Part shown: one piece after another, positions 39,409 through 47,422 of the stretch
Layout of the letters: each line of letters opens with the position of its first letter
Position numbering within the stretch: the stretch's first letter is position 1
Source: Jiella pelagia
Lineage (GTDB): Bacteria; Pseudomonadota; Alphaproteobacteria; Rhizobiales; Rhizobiaceae
Reading direction: 5' to 3'
NCBI RefSeq assembly: GCF_026898155.1
Contig: NZ_CP114029.1
Coordinates: 627,501-691,500 of the forward strand
Length of the DNA: 64,000 nt
Translations under genes and position numbers: made by a program
The notes under the pieces: model-generated
Databases searched by the model: none
The model's input: the letters and a program-made list of their open reading frames with translations, nothing else
What the model was told of the DNA's origin: nothing

Positions 39409-39693
39409 TCAATAGCCCTCAGGGCAGCGATAGATGTTGCCGTCGGAATAGCGGCAGTAGCCCGGATTGGACTGCGAGCGGCCAATCACATTGCCGGCCA
39501 CCGCGCCGACGCCCGCGCCGATGGCGGCGCCAGCGAGCGTCGAAGTGGTGTCGCGACCGATGGCCTGGCCGGCCAGCGCGCCGACTGCGCCGCCCGCGAG
39601 CGCTCCGCCCGACGTGTATCTGTCTTCGGTCGTGCAACCTGCTGCGAGCATAGTTGCAACGGCGATGGCTGCGACGGAAATCTTTCGGAACAT
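39409..39693 (-). CDS. Glycine-zipper lipoprotein
   Basis: A 94-residue lipoprotein with lipobox LAAGC (Cys20). A glycine-zipper region follows (GGALAGGAVGALAGQAIGRDTT and AGAAIGAGVGAVAGNVIG), the 17-kDa antigen/YMGG-like pattern that inserts into or spans membranes. It ends GYCRYSDGNIYRCPEGY. The ATG at 39693 is in a normal context, and a strong terminator follows. Proteins of this type are often stress-induced, though no EcfG motif is seen directly upstream on its strand. Confidence 0.82.
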   Translation of the reverse strand: MFRKISVAAIAVATMLAAGCTTEDRYTSGGALAGGAVGALAGQAIGRDTTSTLAGAAIGAGVGAVAGNVIGRSQSNPGYCRYSDGNIYRCPEGY

Positions 39694-40031
39694 GGCAAGT
39701 CTTTCGCGTTTTTTGGTAACGTCCCCAGTCGGAACAGTTATAGGCACTTTGCCGTTCGCGTCACCACCTGCGAAGCCAAGAGGCCGGGACAAAAGCAGAA
39801 TTTTTCGTTAAAATCGGTAAACGTGCTCTCAGTCGAGACCTTCGCAGACAACCGTCGCCGCCTGAGAAGCGGGACGACTCGACGTCCCGCGAAAAAGGCT
39901 ACCGTCCCGCCGACGTAGAAGCCGCCGAGGCGCACAAGGGCGTGGAGTAGACGAGACGTTCCGACGGATGTTCAGAGGCTACCTAGGCATCGATGCCGCC
40001 CCGGCAGTAGTGCCGGAGCAATCGGTTCCCA
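39694..40031. other. Gene-free stretch with a plus-strand EcfG promoter motif
   Basis: These 338 bp hold no convincing protein gene. They contain the perfect EcfG-type motif at 39731-39756. They also contain a hairpin GCGGGACG/CGTCCCGC (39869-39876 with 39883-39890), a second CGTCCCGC at 39904-39911, and a small CCGGCA/TGCCGG hairpin near 40001-40016. A 34-codon plus-strand frame from about 39968 has no Shine-Dalgarno. A stress-induced small RNA is possible. Confidence 0.5.
39731..39756 (+). promoter_or_regulatory. EcfG-type general stress promoter motif
   Basis: GGAAC (39731-39735) and CGTT (39753-39756) with 17-base spacing match the known EcfG consensus exactly. It points into a gene-free region near the phyR-nepR-ecfG locus. 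Motif match only; no transcript is known. Confidence 0.5.
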
Positions 40032-40322
40032 TCAACGCGATGCGACGAGACTTGGCTCGGCGTCGAAGCTGATGGCCAATTGCCCGTCGCGAGACACGGA
40101 CCATTCGACGGTCGCTGACTGCTGGAAGACCTTTTCCGATACTTCCTTGCACGCTCCGAAGACGCGCTGATCGGCAGTACCGCTCAAGCGGATCTGCAAG
40201 GGCAGCTCCTGACGACATCCGGCAACGGTCTCAAAAGCCGGCACAGGCACCGGGATTTCCTTGCAGACGGAGATATCGCCTGAGCACCCGACCAACAACA
40301 TGAATGCAGCGACGTGTTCCAT
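40032..40322 (-). CDS. Small conserved protein of unknown function
   Basis: A 96-residue protein with a strong Shine-Dalgarno (AAAGGAGAG) before ATG 40322. The N-terminus EHVAAFMLLVGCSGDISVCKEIPVPVP is hydrophobic with a Cys, then two more Cys (AGCRQ, FGACKE). The size and pattern resemble a family of small hypothetical proteins common in Hyphomicrobiales, but I cannot name a function. It could be exported or membrane-associated. Confidence 0.65.
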   Translation of the reverse strand: MEHVAAFMLLVGCSGDISVCKEIPVPVPAFETVAGCRQELPLQIRLSGTADQRVFGACKEVSEKVFQQSATVEWSVSRDGQLAISFDAEPSLVASR

Positions 40323-40561
40323 GACAATCTCTCCTTTGGAAAGGATAATAACTCGGCCATGGTTTGGGTTCCGCGAGCATCTTGGGCGTGGCGTCACGTA
40401 TGCGTGAGGCCCTTGCCCGAAACACTTCTGCAAAAGTCCCACGCGGTTCGAAAATCGCTCGGCCGTCTTGGCCGTTCAGTGGAAGCGCCAGAGCAGCTTT
40501 TCCCGCCTGACCAGCGACCACACCAAGACCTGCTCGCGGCGCGCCACCTGCGCGCCCTGCC

Positions 40562-41545
40562 TCAGCTGGCGCTCGGCGGCGGCGTCATAACCTCGAACTG
40601 GGCCTCGGGGATGGTCAGCATGTAGCGGATCCCCTCCGGCAGATACTCCAGGCGGGCCGTGCCGCCGACGGCGTTAGGGACGATGCGCTCCAGGGTCGAG
40701 GTGCCGAAACGCGCGTCGCGTTCGGGCCGGACACGCGGTCCGCCGCGCTCCTGCCAGACGATCACGAGAACCGCTTCATCGCCAATGTCCTCGACATCGG
40801 CGCCGATGAACACTTTGCCGCCCGGAACCGACAGCGATCCGTAGGAAGCGGCGTTGACCGCGAGTTCGTGAAGCGCAAGGCCGACATGCAGCGATGCTGT
40901 GGGGGAAAGATAGACGCCGAGAGGACGAAATTCGATTTGATCCATGCCGTCAGGGGCATAGCGTTCCACCTGGGTCGTCACCAGGCTCTCCAGATCAGCG
41001 CCCCGCCAGTCGGCATCGGTGACGATATCCTGGGAGTAGGAGAGTGACTGGATGCGCCCACGGAAACGAACCAGAAATTCCGGCACGGTGAGGGAGTGGC
41101 GCGCAGTTTGGCTGGCGAGACTCTGGATTATCGCCAGAAGGTTCTTCGAACGATGTGACAACTCGCGAAGGAGCGTCTTGAGCGTCTCTTCGCGCCGCTT
41201 CTGATCGGTGATGTCGAAGGAGGTACCGATGATCCCGCAAGGCGAGCCATCGTCGTCCCGGTCAACGTCGACGCAGATATCGTACCAGCGCGTCTGGTTG
41301 CCCTGAATGATCGACATCTCGTAGCGGACCGCCTGTCCACTCGTCAGGACCTCACGCTTCATCGTCACCGACCGGGCGGCGGCAGCCTCACTCAGGATGT
41401 CGTTGTCGCTCAAACCGGCCTTGGCCCCGGCAAGCCATGACAGGCCGGCATTTGAAACCCAGGAGTACCGGAGATCCAAATCTTGGGCGAATACGGACAT
41501 CTCCGTATTTTCGATCGCACGCAAGATTTTCTGACCCAACATCAA
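40562..41545 (-). CDS. PAS-domain sensor histidine kinase of the HWE/HisKA_2 type
   Basis: A 327-residue cytoplasmic kinase. An N-terminal PAS domain (about 10-115, FAQDLDLRYSWVSNAGLSWL to GTSFDITDQKR) precedes a HisKA_2/HWE phosphoacceptor region with His131 in LRELSHRSKNLLAIIQS. The ATPase domain has the HELAVNAASYGSLS N-box. HWE kinases commonly phosphorylate PhyR to start the general stress response. The place next to phyR on the same strand (295-bp gap) supports that role. There are no transmembrane segments, so it senses an internal signal. Confidence 0.88.
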   Translation of the reverse strand: MMLGQKILRAIENTEMSVFAQDLDLRYSWVSNAGLSWLAGAKAGLSDNDILSEAAAARSVTMKREVLTSGQAVRYEMSIIQGNQTRWYDICVDVDRDDDGSPCGIIGTSFDITDQKRREETLKTLLRELSHRSKNLLAIIQSLASQTARHSLTVPEFLVRFRGRIQSLSYSQDIVTDADWRGADLESLVTTQVERYAPDGMDQIEFRPLGVYLSPTASLHVGLALHELAVNAASYGSLSVPGGKVFIGADVEDIGDEAVLVIVWQERGGPRVRPERDARFGTSTLERIVPNAVGGTARLEYLPEGIRYMLTIPEAQFEVMTPPPSAS

Positions 41546-41839
41546 ACGAGACCACCACCATCCGTCGGCTTGACCGCCTCGATCGAACCGACTGGGCGAC
41601 CGAAGCGAAACCGATTGATTTTCCTAAGGCTTTCGACCACTGAAATACTCCCGCCGCGACCGAAATGGCATTGGGCGGGAATGGTTCCATAGCCGCGACC
41701 GAAGCGTCGTTGCCAAGCGGAGGACAACCAGCGGGGCCCTCCGATGTTCCGGCTCAGGCGCAAGGTTTTCGCCGACAGTGACAACCGCAGCCGGCAATGG
41801 GCGCCACCTCGGAGGTTGTCATCCAAGGGCAATCCCGAC

Positions 41840-42634
41840 TCACGCTGCCGCGCGGCTGTCGCTCTCGAAGAACAATGCCTGGCTGATCAGCGCCTTGACC
41901 ATGTCGGGATTGAACGGCTTGGTCACGAGGAAGGTCGGCTCCGGACGCTCTCCAGTCAGCAAGCGCTCCGGAAAGGCGGTAATGAAGATCACCGGCACCG
42001 AGACCTTCGAGAGAATGTCGTTGACGGCGTCGATGCCGGAGCTGCCGTCCGCCAGCTGAATGTCGGCGAGTACCATGCCGGGGTTCTGGCTCTCGAACAG
42101 TGCCAACGCCTCCTTGTGGGTCCGGGCAATGCCGGTGACGTTGTGGCCGAGGCTCTCGACCATCTGCTCGATGTCCATCGCGATCAGCGGTTCGTCCTCG
42201 ATGATCATGATGTTCGTAGAAACCTGGCGCCCGATGTCAGAGCTTGCCTGGTCGATCATCTCGGAGAAGCGGGTCTGGTCGACGCTGAGGATCAGCGCGG
42301 CCTCTTCGCTGGTGAAGCCCTCGACGGCGACAAGCAGGAAGGCCTGCCGAGGCAACGGGGCGATGGCCTTGAGGTTTTTCGCGGTGCGCTCTTCCCAGGC
42401 GGAAGCCGGGGCGTCTTCGTGAACGTTCACCTCCAGCGACTGCCAGAGCGAGGAAAACAATTTATACAGGGAAATACGAGGGGACTGATCCTCCGGAAAC
42501 AGCGACGGGTCGGCGATCAGCGCTTCGAGCACGGCTGCGACATAGGCATCCCCGCTCGTCTGCGAACCCGTTAACGCCCGAGAATAGCGGCGCAGGTAAG
42601 GAATATGCGGCGCTATGCGGGATGACATCGACAT
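41840..42634 (-). CDS. phyR: General stress response anti-anti-sigma regulator PhyR
   Basis: PhyR sequesters NepR when phosphorylated, freeing the sigma factor EcfG. The 264-residue protein has an N-terminal sigma-like domain (about 1-135, PYLRRYSRALTGSQTSGDAY; LPRQAFLLVAVEGFTSEEAA) and a C-terminal receiver domain (IMIIEDEPLIAMDIEQM). The phosphoacceptor is D191 (VLADIQL) and K239 lies in TKPFNPD. The layout, sigma-like then receiver, is diagnostic. It is divergent from nepR-ecfG, with 318 bp between. An ATG two codons later (42628) is also possible. Confidence 0.96.
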   Translation of the reverse strand: MSMSSRIAPHIPYLRRYSRALTGSQTSGDAYVAAVLEALIADPSLFPEDQSPRISLYKLFSSLWQSLEVNVHEDAPASAWEERTAKNLKAIAPLPRQAFLLVAVEGFTSEEAALILSVDQTRFSEMIDQASSDIGRQVSTNIMIIEDEPLIAMDIEQMVESLGHNVTGIARTHKEALALFESQNPGMVLADIQLADGSSGIDAVNDILSKVSVPVIFITAFPERLLTGERPEPTFLVTKPFNPDMVKALISQALFFESDSRAAA

Positions 42635-42952
42635 TTAGGCTCCCCTCCTGTCCCTCGGACAAGACGTCTATGTGGTGACGAACTCGGCGACGAAGGCCAT
42701 TCCTTCGAGAAGGAACAAAGTCCATCGAAAAGGAACAAGGCCGCGTGCCGCGAGTTCTCGACTAAATGGGACAGGTGACGTGCACTGTGAAGGCCCGGTC
42801 GAAAATTGGTCTTGAAGTGGGTGCTGCGGCTTGCGGGATGGCGTCGTCGATTTATCTCTCTTGGAAATAGTCGACAAACGCGGATTTGAGATGAGCCTTT
42901 CCATTCGAACGCGCCGTAACCCGGGCGGCAACACAGAGTATCGGAACGGTCG
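42635..42952. other. Divergent phyR/nepR intergenic region
   Basis: These 318 bp should carry the promoters of phyR (minus) and nepR-ecfG (plus). On the plus strand GGAAC (42732-42736) is followed after 16 bases by AGTT, one base off the EcfG consensus. A second GGAAC lies at 42712-42716. No other gene is seen. Confidence 0.5.
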
Positions 42953-43177
42953 ATGAGCGATCGCGAAGCTGAGGACAAAAAATTGCAGACCGGAAACACC
43001 CAGAGGTCGCAGCAGCAGCAACCGGCGTCCGGCCTGGGCATCAATGCGGCGATCGGAAAGCAGTTGAAAGCCTACTACGACGACGTTGCGAGTGAGCCGG
43101 TGCCAGACCGCTTCTTGAGCTTGCTCGATGCGCTGGACGAGGCGGAGACGGCGTCGAAGAAGAACGATCGGGAGTGA
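42953..43177 (+). CDS. nepR: Anti-sigma factor NepR
   Basis: NepR is the small anti-sigma factor that holds EcfG inactive until captured by phosphorylated PhyR. The 74-residue protein has a disordered, Gln-rich N-terminus. The conserved two-helix core is GINAAIGKQLKAYYDDVASEPVPDRFLSLLDAL (residues about 30-62). The stop overlaps a possible GTG start of ecfG (GTGA), the usual coupling in nepR-ecfG operons. Confidence 0.95.
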   Translation: MSDREAEDKKLQTGNTQRSQQQQPASGLGINAAIGKQLKAYYDDVASEPVPDRFLSLLDALDEAETASKKNDRE

Positions 43178-43185
43178 TTCCGTCC

Positions 43186-43737
43186 ATGAGCGCGCAATTC
43201 GATTTCCGCAAAGAACTCATCACGATCATCCCCAACCTCAGGGCGTTCGCGACGTCGTTGACAGGCTCGTTCGATCGGGCAGACGACCTCGTGCAGGAAA
43301 CCCTCGTCAAGGCTTGGGACAAGCAGCACACCTTCCAACCCGGCACCAACATGAAAGCATGGCTGTTCACCATCCTGCGCAACGAGTTCTACACCCAGAT
43401 GCGCAAGAAGGGCCGCGAGGTGCAGGATGTCGACGGCATACACGCCATGCAGCTCGCCGGACATCCAGAGCAGCAGGGCCATCTCGACCTGCAAGACTTT
43501 CGCAAGGCCCTTGAGATGTTGCCGGACGATCAGCGCGAAGCTCTGATCCTGATCGGCGCGTCCGGTTTTTCCTACGAAGAAGCGGCGGAAATCTGCAAAT
43601 GCGCCGTGGGAACGATCAAGAGCCGCGTCTCTCGGGCGCGGACGCGCATCGGTGAAATTCTCGGCGTCGAGGGCGACGGCGACTATGGCCCTGATTCCAT
43701 TTCCTCGCAGATCATCGGCGTTGCTCCGGCAGCCTGA
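43186..43737 (+). CDS. ecfG: General stress response sigma factor EcfG
   Basis: An ECF sigma factor of the EcfG (ECF15) group. Region 2 contains PNLRAFATSLTGSFDRADDLVQETLVKAW, and region 4 contains LPDDQREALILIGASGFSYEEAAEICKCAVGTIKSRVSRAR. It recognises GGAAC-N16/17-CGTT promoters. I choose ATG 43186 (MSAQFDFRKEL); a GTG at 43174 overlapping the nepR stop would add four residues. Several downstream genes look like members of its regulon. Confidence 0.95.
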   Translation: MSAQFDFRKELITIIPNLRAFATSLTGSFDRADDLVQETLVKAWDKQHTFQPGTNMKAWLFTILRNEFYTQMRKKGREVQDVDGIHAMQLAGHPEQQGHLDLQDFRKALEMLPDDQREALILIGASGFSYEEAAEICKCAVGTIKSRVSRARTRIGEILGVEGDGDYGPDSISSQIIGVAPAA

Positions 43738-43749
43738 GGCGCTCTGGAG

Positions 43750-43774
43750 GGAACCGCCGGCGGGTGCGGGGGTT
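43750..43774 (+). promoter_or_regulatory. Near-consensus EcfG promoter upstream of the DUF883 gene
   Basis: GGAAC (43750-43754), 16 bases, then GGTT (43771-43774), one mismatch to CGTT, about 90 bp before the DUF883 start. Suggestive only. Confidence 0.3.
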
Positions 43775-43863
43775 ATGGCGAAGCCCTGTACGGCATACCA
43801 AACGACCGGGTGGCCCCTTCACCTGGTCAATCAACAGTTTCAAGAGCACGAACGGACCGATCG

Positions 43864-44262
43864 ATGAGCGACACCACGGCCAACAATCCCAATTTCCCCG
43901 GCAGCGGCTCGGCCGGCACGTCGGGAGGCACAACCGGCGGCGCCCGTACTCCTGGGCAGGACCCCAAAACGCAAGCCGACAGGGAGAACATCGAGGAGCA
44001 ACTGGGCCGGCTGCGTGAAGACGTCTCGTCGTTGTCCGAGGCGGTGCGCAGTCTCGCCAGTCACGGCGCCGAAGACGTCCGCAAGCAGGCGACGGCCCTG
44101 CGTGACGATGTCCGGCAGCGCGGCGAGGCTTATCTCAGGCAGGCTCAGGATGCGGCGTCTGATCTCGAGGAGGACGTCAGCGAACGGATCCGGGCTGAAC
44201 CGATCAAGAGTGTGTTGATCGCGGCCGGCATCGGCTATCTCTACGCCCGTCTCTTCCGGTAA
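43864..44262 (+). CDS. DUF883/ElaB-YqjD-like membrane-anchored protein
   Basis: A 132-residue protein of the DUF883 family (ElaB/YqjD in enterobacteria, stress-induced proteins reported to associate with ribosomes at the membrane). It has a Gly/Ser/Thr-rich N-terminus, a long amphipathic helix (IEEQLGRLREDVSSLSEAVRSL to AEDVRKQATALRDD) and a C-terminal hydrophobic anchor IKSVLIAAGIGYLYARLFR. ATG 43864 gives the usual length. It is followed 6 bp later by a holin-like membrane protein, the YqjD-YqjE arrangement. Confidence 0.85.
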   Translation: MSDTTANNPNFPGSGSAGTSGGTTGGARTPGQDPKTQADRENIEEQLGRLREDVSSLSEAVRSLASHGAEDVRKQATALRDDVRQRGEAYLRQAQDAASDLEEDVSERIRAEPIKSVLIAAGIGYLYARLFR

Positions 44263-44268
44263 GGCGCG

Positions 44269-44721
44269 ATGATCTGGCAACTTGTCGCCAAGTTGGTGAC
44301 CGGCGAAGCGGGCGTCTACGTCGCCCGCATGCGTCGGCTGGTCGTCCTCTACATCATCATGGCGGTCTTCGCCCTCATGATGATCGCCTATCTCATGACC
44401 GCGCTCTACGTCTGGGTGGCGTCGCTTTATAGCCCCTTGGCTGCGGCGCTGGGCTTCGCGGCCGTCTTCTTCGTTCTTGTTCTCGTGACATGGATCCTGA
44501 CGGTGATCGTCCGCCGGCCGCCGCGCAAGCGCGCGGACGATCGGCTGCAACGAGACATCGCCTCGATAGCCGGCGTCGCGGCCCTGTCGAACGCGCCGCT
44601 GCTGTTTCAATCCGCCAGGCGCAACAAGAAGCTTCTTCTGGTTCCTGTCGCTGGCGCGGTCGGCTGGGCGCTCTGGCGCGCGATAGAATCCTTTCGGACG
44701 CGCGGCAGCAGCGACCTTTGA
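44269..44721 (+). CDS. Phage holin-like / YqjE-type membrane protein
   Basis: A 150-residue membrane protein with two strong transmembrane helices (about 24-52 and 57-82). A basic loop (RRPPRKRADDR) follows, then a third weaker hydrophobic segment (LLLVPVAGAVGWALWRAI). It belongs with holin-X/YqjE-like proteins that pair with DUF883 partners. There is no evidence of phage origin; the name reflects topology. Probably in the same stress-induced operon as the preceding gene. Confidence 0.78.
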   Translation: MIWQLVAKLVTGEAGVYVARMRRLVVLYIIMAVFALMMIAYLMTALYVWVASLYSPLAAALGFAAVFFVLVLVTWILTVIVRRPPRKRADDRLQRDIASIAGVAALSNAPLLFQSARRNKKLLLVPVAGAVGWALWRAIESFRTRGSSDL

Positions 44722-44781
44722 CATAAGCATCCAGGGCGAAGCGCACCTGGAGATATCCGGGTGCGCCGACCTTCCGACCTT

Positions 44782-44806
44782 GGAACGGCTCCAGCCTTGC
44801 AGCGTT
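44782..44806 (+). promoter_or_regulatory. EcfG-type general stress promoter motif
   Basis: GGAAC (44782-44786), 16 bases, CGTT (44803-44806), an exact consensus match, about 180 bp before the single-TM protein gene at 44987. That would give a leader of roughly 170 bases. Confidence 0.65.
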
Positions 44807-44986
44807 TCCATAACGATCGGACGTCGTCGCCCGATGGCGTCCCGGCACGTGGCAAAGGTCGTCGTGCCGTTGTTTCCGCAAGAGCAGACGATCGACGAAC
44901 CATTCCGGGGCCACACGCATTCAAAGGCGGTGAGACGGTGAAATGGTTTCGTGTGGATGCTGCCGACAATTTGGAAGGATTAGTCG

Positions 44987-45250
44987 TTGACAAAACTTGA
45001 TGAAGACAGCGCCAAACAGGGCCGTCGCGGCACTCCCGTCCTGATGATCCTCATCGTGGCCTTGGCGTTGTGCGCCATTGTTTTCGTTGGCCTGGGATTT
45101 TACGGGGCGAGCCAGCCCGACTCCTCACTGGACAATGCGGGGCAGACCTCGGTTGAAACCCTGCCTCCTCAGACGGAGGCGAACACCACCGACGAAACCC
45201 TCGTTGCGCCCGGTTCGTCGGACGCGGCAACCGGTGAAACCGCCCAATGA
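44987..45250 (+). CDS. Small single-pass membrane protein
   Basis: An 87-residue protein started at TTG 44987, with a good GGAAGGA seven bases upstream; no ATG fits. One transmembrane helix (about 17-40, PVLMILIVALALCAIVFVGLGFYG) separates a short basic N-terminus from an acidic Ser/Thr/Glu-rich tail. It is likely induced by EcfG through the perfect motif upstream. I do not know its function. Confidence 0.65.
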   Translation: MTKLDEDSAKQGRRGTPVLMILIVALALCAIVFVGLGFYGASQPDSSLDNAGQTSVETLPPQTEANTTDETLVAPGSSDAATGETAQ

Positions 45251-45351
45251 CGACAGCGGGGCCCGCGAGACATTGTCGTCCCGGGCCCTCGTTCGTGCTG
45301 GGGGCATGTACCTTTTGCGTGCCCGCATGAAGTTCGATCCGGAGCAGGACA

Positions 45352-45627
45352 ATGGCAAAGCAGTCAAAAGATGGATCGCCCCCGCAACTGAAGGATCCCG
45401 ATCTTTACGAAGAGCTTCGGGATCAGGGGAATTCGAAGGAAAAAGCCGCGCGCATTTCCAACGCCAAGGCAAATCCGGACATGCAGCCCTCCCAGGCCGG
45501 CGGCAAGTCGCCGCCGTACGAGGAGTGGACGAAGGAGGACCTCTACAACCGCGCCAAGGAAATCCCGATCGAAGGCCGGTCCGACATGTCGAAGGACGAG
45601 TTGATCAAGGCACTGCGTGACCACTGA
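45352..45627 (+). CDS. Rho N-terminal-like (SAP-type) small stress protein
   Basis: A 91-residue, very hydrophilic protein. The N-terminal part (DPDLYEELRDQGNSKEKAARISNA) matches the ChaB/plasmid-stabilisation-like motif seen in many stress-associated small proteins. The C-terminal part (WTKEDLYNRAKEIPIEGRSDMSKDELIKAL) is a Rho N-terminal/SAP-like helix-extended-helix fold. GGAG and AGGA lie before the ATG. Such proteins are commonly linked to general stress regulons, but the biochemical role is unknown. Confidence 0.78.
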   Translation: MAKQSKDGSPPQLKDPDLYEELRDQGNSKEKAARISNAKANPDMQPSQAGGKSPPYEEWTKEDLYNRAKEIPIEGRSDMSKDELIKALRDH

Positions 45628-45846
45628 CACCAGCGTCCGAATTCAAGGACGAGCGCGCCGCCGGTAAACAGGACCGCGGCCGAGAAGCGTCGTGAAGCGA
45701 CACGCCGTCCATAAGATCGGACGGAGAATGCGGCGTCAAAGGGCCCCTGCGGCTTCTTCGCCTTTCCAGTTCGAAAAACGAAAGACGATCAGGCGGCTGG
45801 CCGTGCTTTTCGCCGATCGTCCCCTAGAGCTTCGTCACGAAGCAGT

Positions 45847-46800
45847 CTAAACGGAAGCCGCGGCTTCACCGTCGGACCCCGGCGAGCGCTCCAGATAAGT
45901 CGCTTCCGCCGGCACCAGGACGCTCAAGGCAAGCGGGTGCAATTCCACCTTTGAAAGATCGTCGAGCAGCTCCAGTTCACCGTCGCGAACCGCCCGGTTC
46001 GAGCGCGGTTTGCCACGGTGGGCGAGCTGAACGTGATGAGCGGTTTTGACGATGAGCGAAGGATTGTCGCGCCATTTCCCCGTAAAGATATCGAGGGTCA
46101 GCTTGGCGACGCGGTTGATCTCCCTTTCCGTACAGACGTAGACGCCGAGCACGCCGCCTTTCGGGTTATCGGCAAATGGCAGATGGCCGGGCCCGTAGAG
46201 ATTGTTCGAGATTGCGATCGCCGAGCACAAGAGCCGCTCCGTCCGGCCGTCGACATTGATGAGAATTTCCACTTTCGGCAGCTTTTTGAACGCCAACGCG
46301 ATGGCGCGCGTCGTCGCCCACATCTTCCCCAGCCTGGAGCGATAGGTGATCCGTTCGCGGAACCGTACCATCCTGGCGTGAAGGCCGGCGGCGAACTGGT
46401 GGATGAAGGGCTTGCCGTTGACAGTGGCGACATCGACCTTGGTGACCGTTCCGCCTGCAAGCGCCTTGACCGCCGCTTCGAGATTCAAGGGAATCTGCAG
46501 CGTCCTGGCGAAGAGGTTCATCGTCCCGGCTGGCAGGATAGCCAACGCCGTTTCCCCTTCGAAGACAGCCGCAGCCGCAGCCGAGACGGTGCCATCGCCG
46601 CCGCCGACGAGGAGAACGTCCACGTCTTCGCGCTTTGCCGCTTTCTCTATGGCGGCGACCACCTCCCGCCCCGCGCAGAATTCGACCTCGACCTCATGGC
46701 CATGGACCGAAAACTCGTCCCGGATCAGCGCTGACAACCAGTCGAGGTCCGTGGTCTTGAGGGTGCCGCCATCGCGATTGAGAAGCGCCAGGATACGCAT
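45847..46800 (-). CDS. Diacylglycerol kinase-family lipid kinase
   Basis: A lipid kinase of the DAGK_cat (YegS/DgkB-like) family. The nucleotide-binding signature is VDVLLVGGGDGTVSAAAAAV, followed by LAILPAGTMNLFARTL. The C-terminal beta domain holds FIHQFAAGLHARMV and CSAIAISNNLYGPGHLPFADNPKGG. With ATG 46800 the protein has 317 residues; ATG 46815 is an alternative. The lipid substrate cannot be told from sequence. It is the only minus-strand gene in this stress cluster. Confidence 0.85.
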   Translation of the reverse strand: MRILALLNRDGGTLKTTDLDWLSALIRDEFSVHGHEVEVEFCAGREVVAAIEKAAKREDVDVLLVGGGDGTVSAAAAAVFEGETALAILPAGTMNLFARTLQIPLNLEAAVKALAGGTVTKVDVATVNGKPFIHQFAAGLHARMVRFRERITYRSRLGKMWATTRAIALAFKKLPKVEILINVDGRTERLLCSAIAISNNLYGPGHLPFADNPKGGVLGVYVCTEREINRVAKLTLDIFTGKWRDNPSLIVKTAHHVQLAHRGKPRSNRAVRDGELELLDDLSKVELHPLALSVLVPAEATYLERSPGSDGEAAASV

Positions 46801-47094
46801 TGATAAAGGGACCATTCTTTTCTGCGGACGTTCGCGCCGTCGCGCACGCCGAAGTCAGCGAGTTAGGCGTTCCGTCGCGAATGTCGACGTCGACGCCTGC
46901 ATCGATCGGCGCGTGTCGATCAGGCGGCCACGCATCAAGTCGGCGCCCGGCCACCCCTTCGTGCCGACCATTTCGTCCGGCCCTTGTGCGGTTTGGCCCT
47001 GTTGTCCATCCTCTTCGGCGCGGGACACGCTAGATGGCACGGACGGTGCGATCTCGCGTCGTTCCGCAATAGAGGAATATTAAGGAGCCTCAAA

Positions 47095-47259
47095 ATGATC
47101 GAATGGATCATCATTCTGTTGATCGTCGCCGCGATCGCCAGCCTGCTTGGCTTCCGCGGCATAGCCGGTGTATCTGCCGGCATTGCGAAGATACTGATCT
47201 TCATCGTACTTGCGGGTCTACTTTTGCTGCTGCTGTTCGGCATTATCATCGTTGCCTGA
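47095..47259 (+). CDS. DUF1328/YtjA-family small membrane protein
   Basis: A 54-residue, almost entirely hydrophobic protein with two membrane helices. The family motif is ASLLGFRGIAGVSAGIAKILIFI. AAGGAG precedes the ATG. DUF1328 genes are frequent members of alphaproteobacterial stress regulons. A Rho-independent terminator follows within 30 bp, so the gene is monocistronic. Confidence 0.9.
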   Translation: MIEWIIILLIVAAIASLLGFRGIAGVSAGIAKILIFIVLAGLLLLLLFGIIIVA

Positions 47260-47285
47260 GCGCGCTGCTGCAATGCACCCAAGAG

Positions 47286-47309
47286 ATCCGCCGGAGTCGG
47301 CGGATTTTT
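47286..47309 (+). terminator. Rho-independent terminator of the DUF1328 gene
   Basis: ATCCGCCG (47286-47293) pairs with CGGCGGAT (47298-47305), loop GAGT, followed directly by a T-run. Confidence 0.85.
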
Positions 47310-47310
47310 G

Positions 47311-47335
47311 GGAACCCTTTGCTGGATCAACAGTT
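47311..47335 (+). promoter_or_regulatory. Near-consensus EcfG promoter upstream of the PRC-barrel gene
   Basis: GGAAC (47311-47315), 16 bases, AGTT (47332-47335), one mismatch to CGTT. It starts right after the preceding terminator and about 90 bp before the PRC-barrel gene, a sensible promoter position. Confidence 0.4.
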
Positions 47336-47422
47336 ATTGAGCCACCCACATGACGCACGCTTCACCCGACAGAGTGATTGCAGTGCGCTTGTCTATCTCC
47401 AATATAGACGAAGGTTTTCATC

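Noticed and set aside
39968..40072. 34-codon plus-strand frame downstream of the orphan EcfG motif
   Set aside because: No Shine-Dalgarno, and it overlaps the 3' end of a minus-strand gene; a small RNA is the more likely product.
44269..44721. Prophage holin
   Set aside because: The topology is holin-like, but pairing with a DUF883 gene in a stress cluster and the absence of phage genes argue for a YqjE-type protein.
44938..45000. 20-codon GTG-started frame before the single-TM protein
   Set aside because: Could be a leader peptide but cannot be supported from sequence alone.
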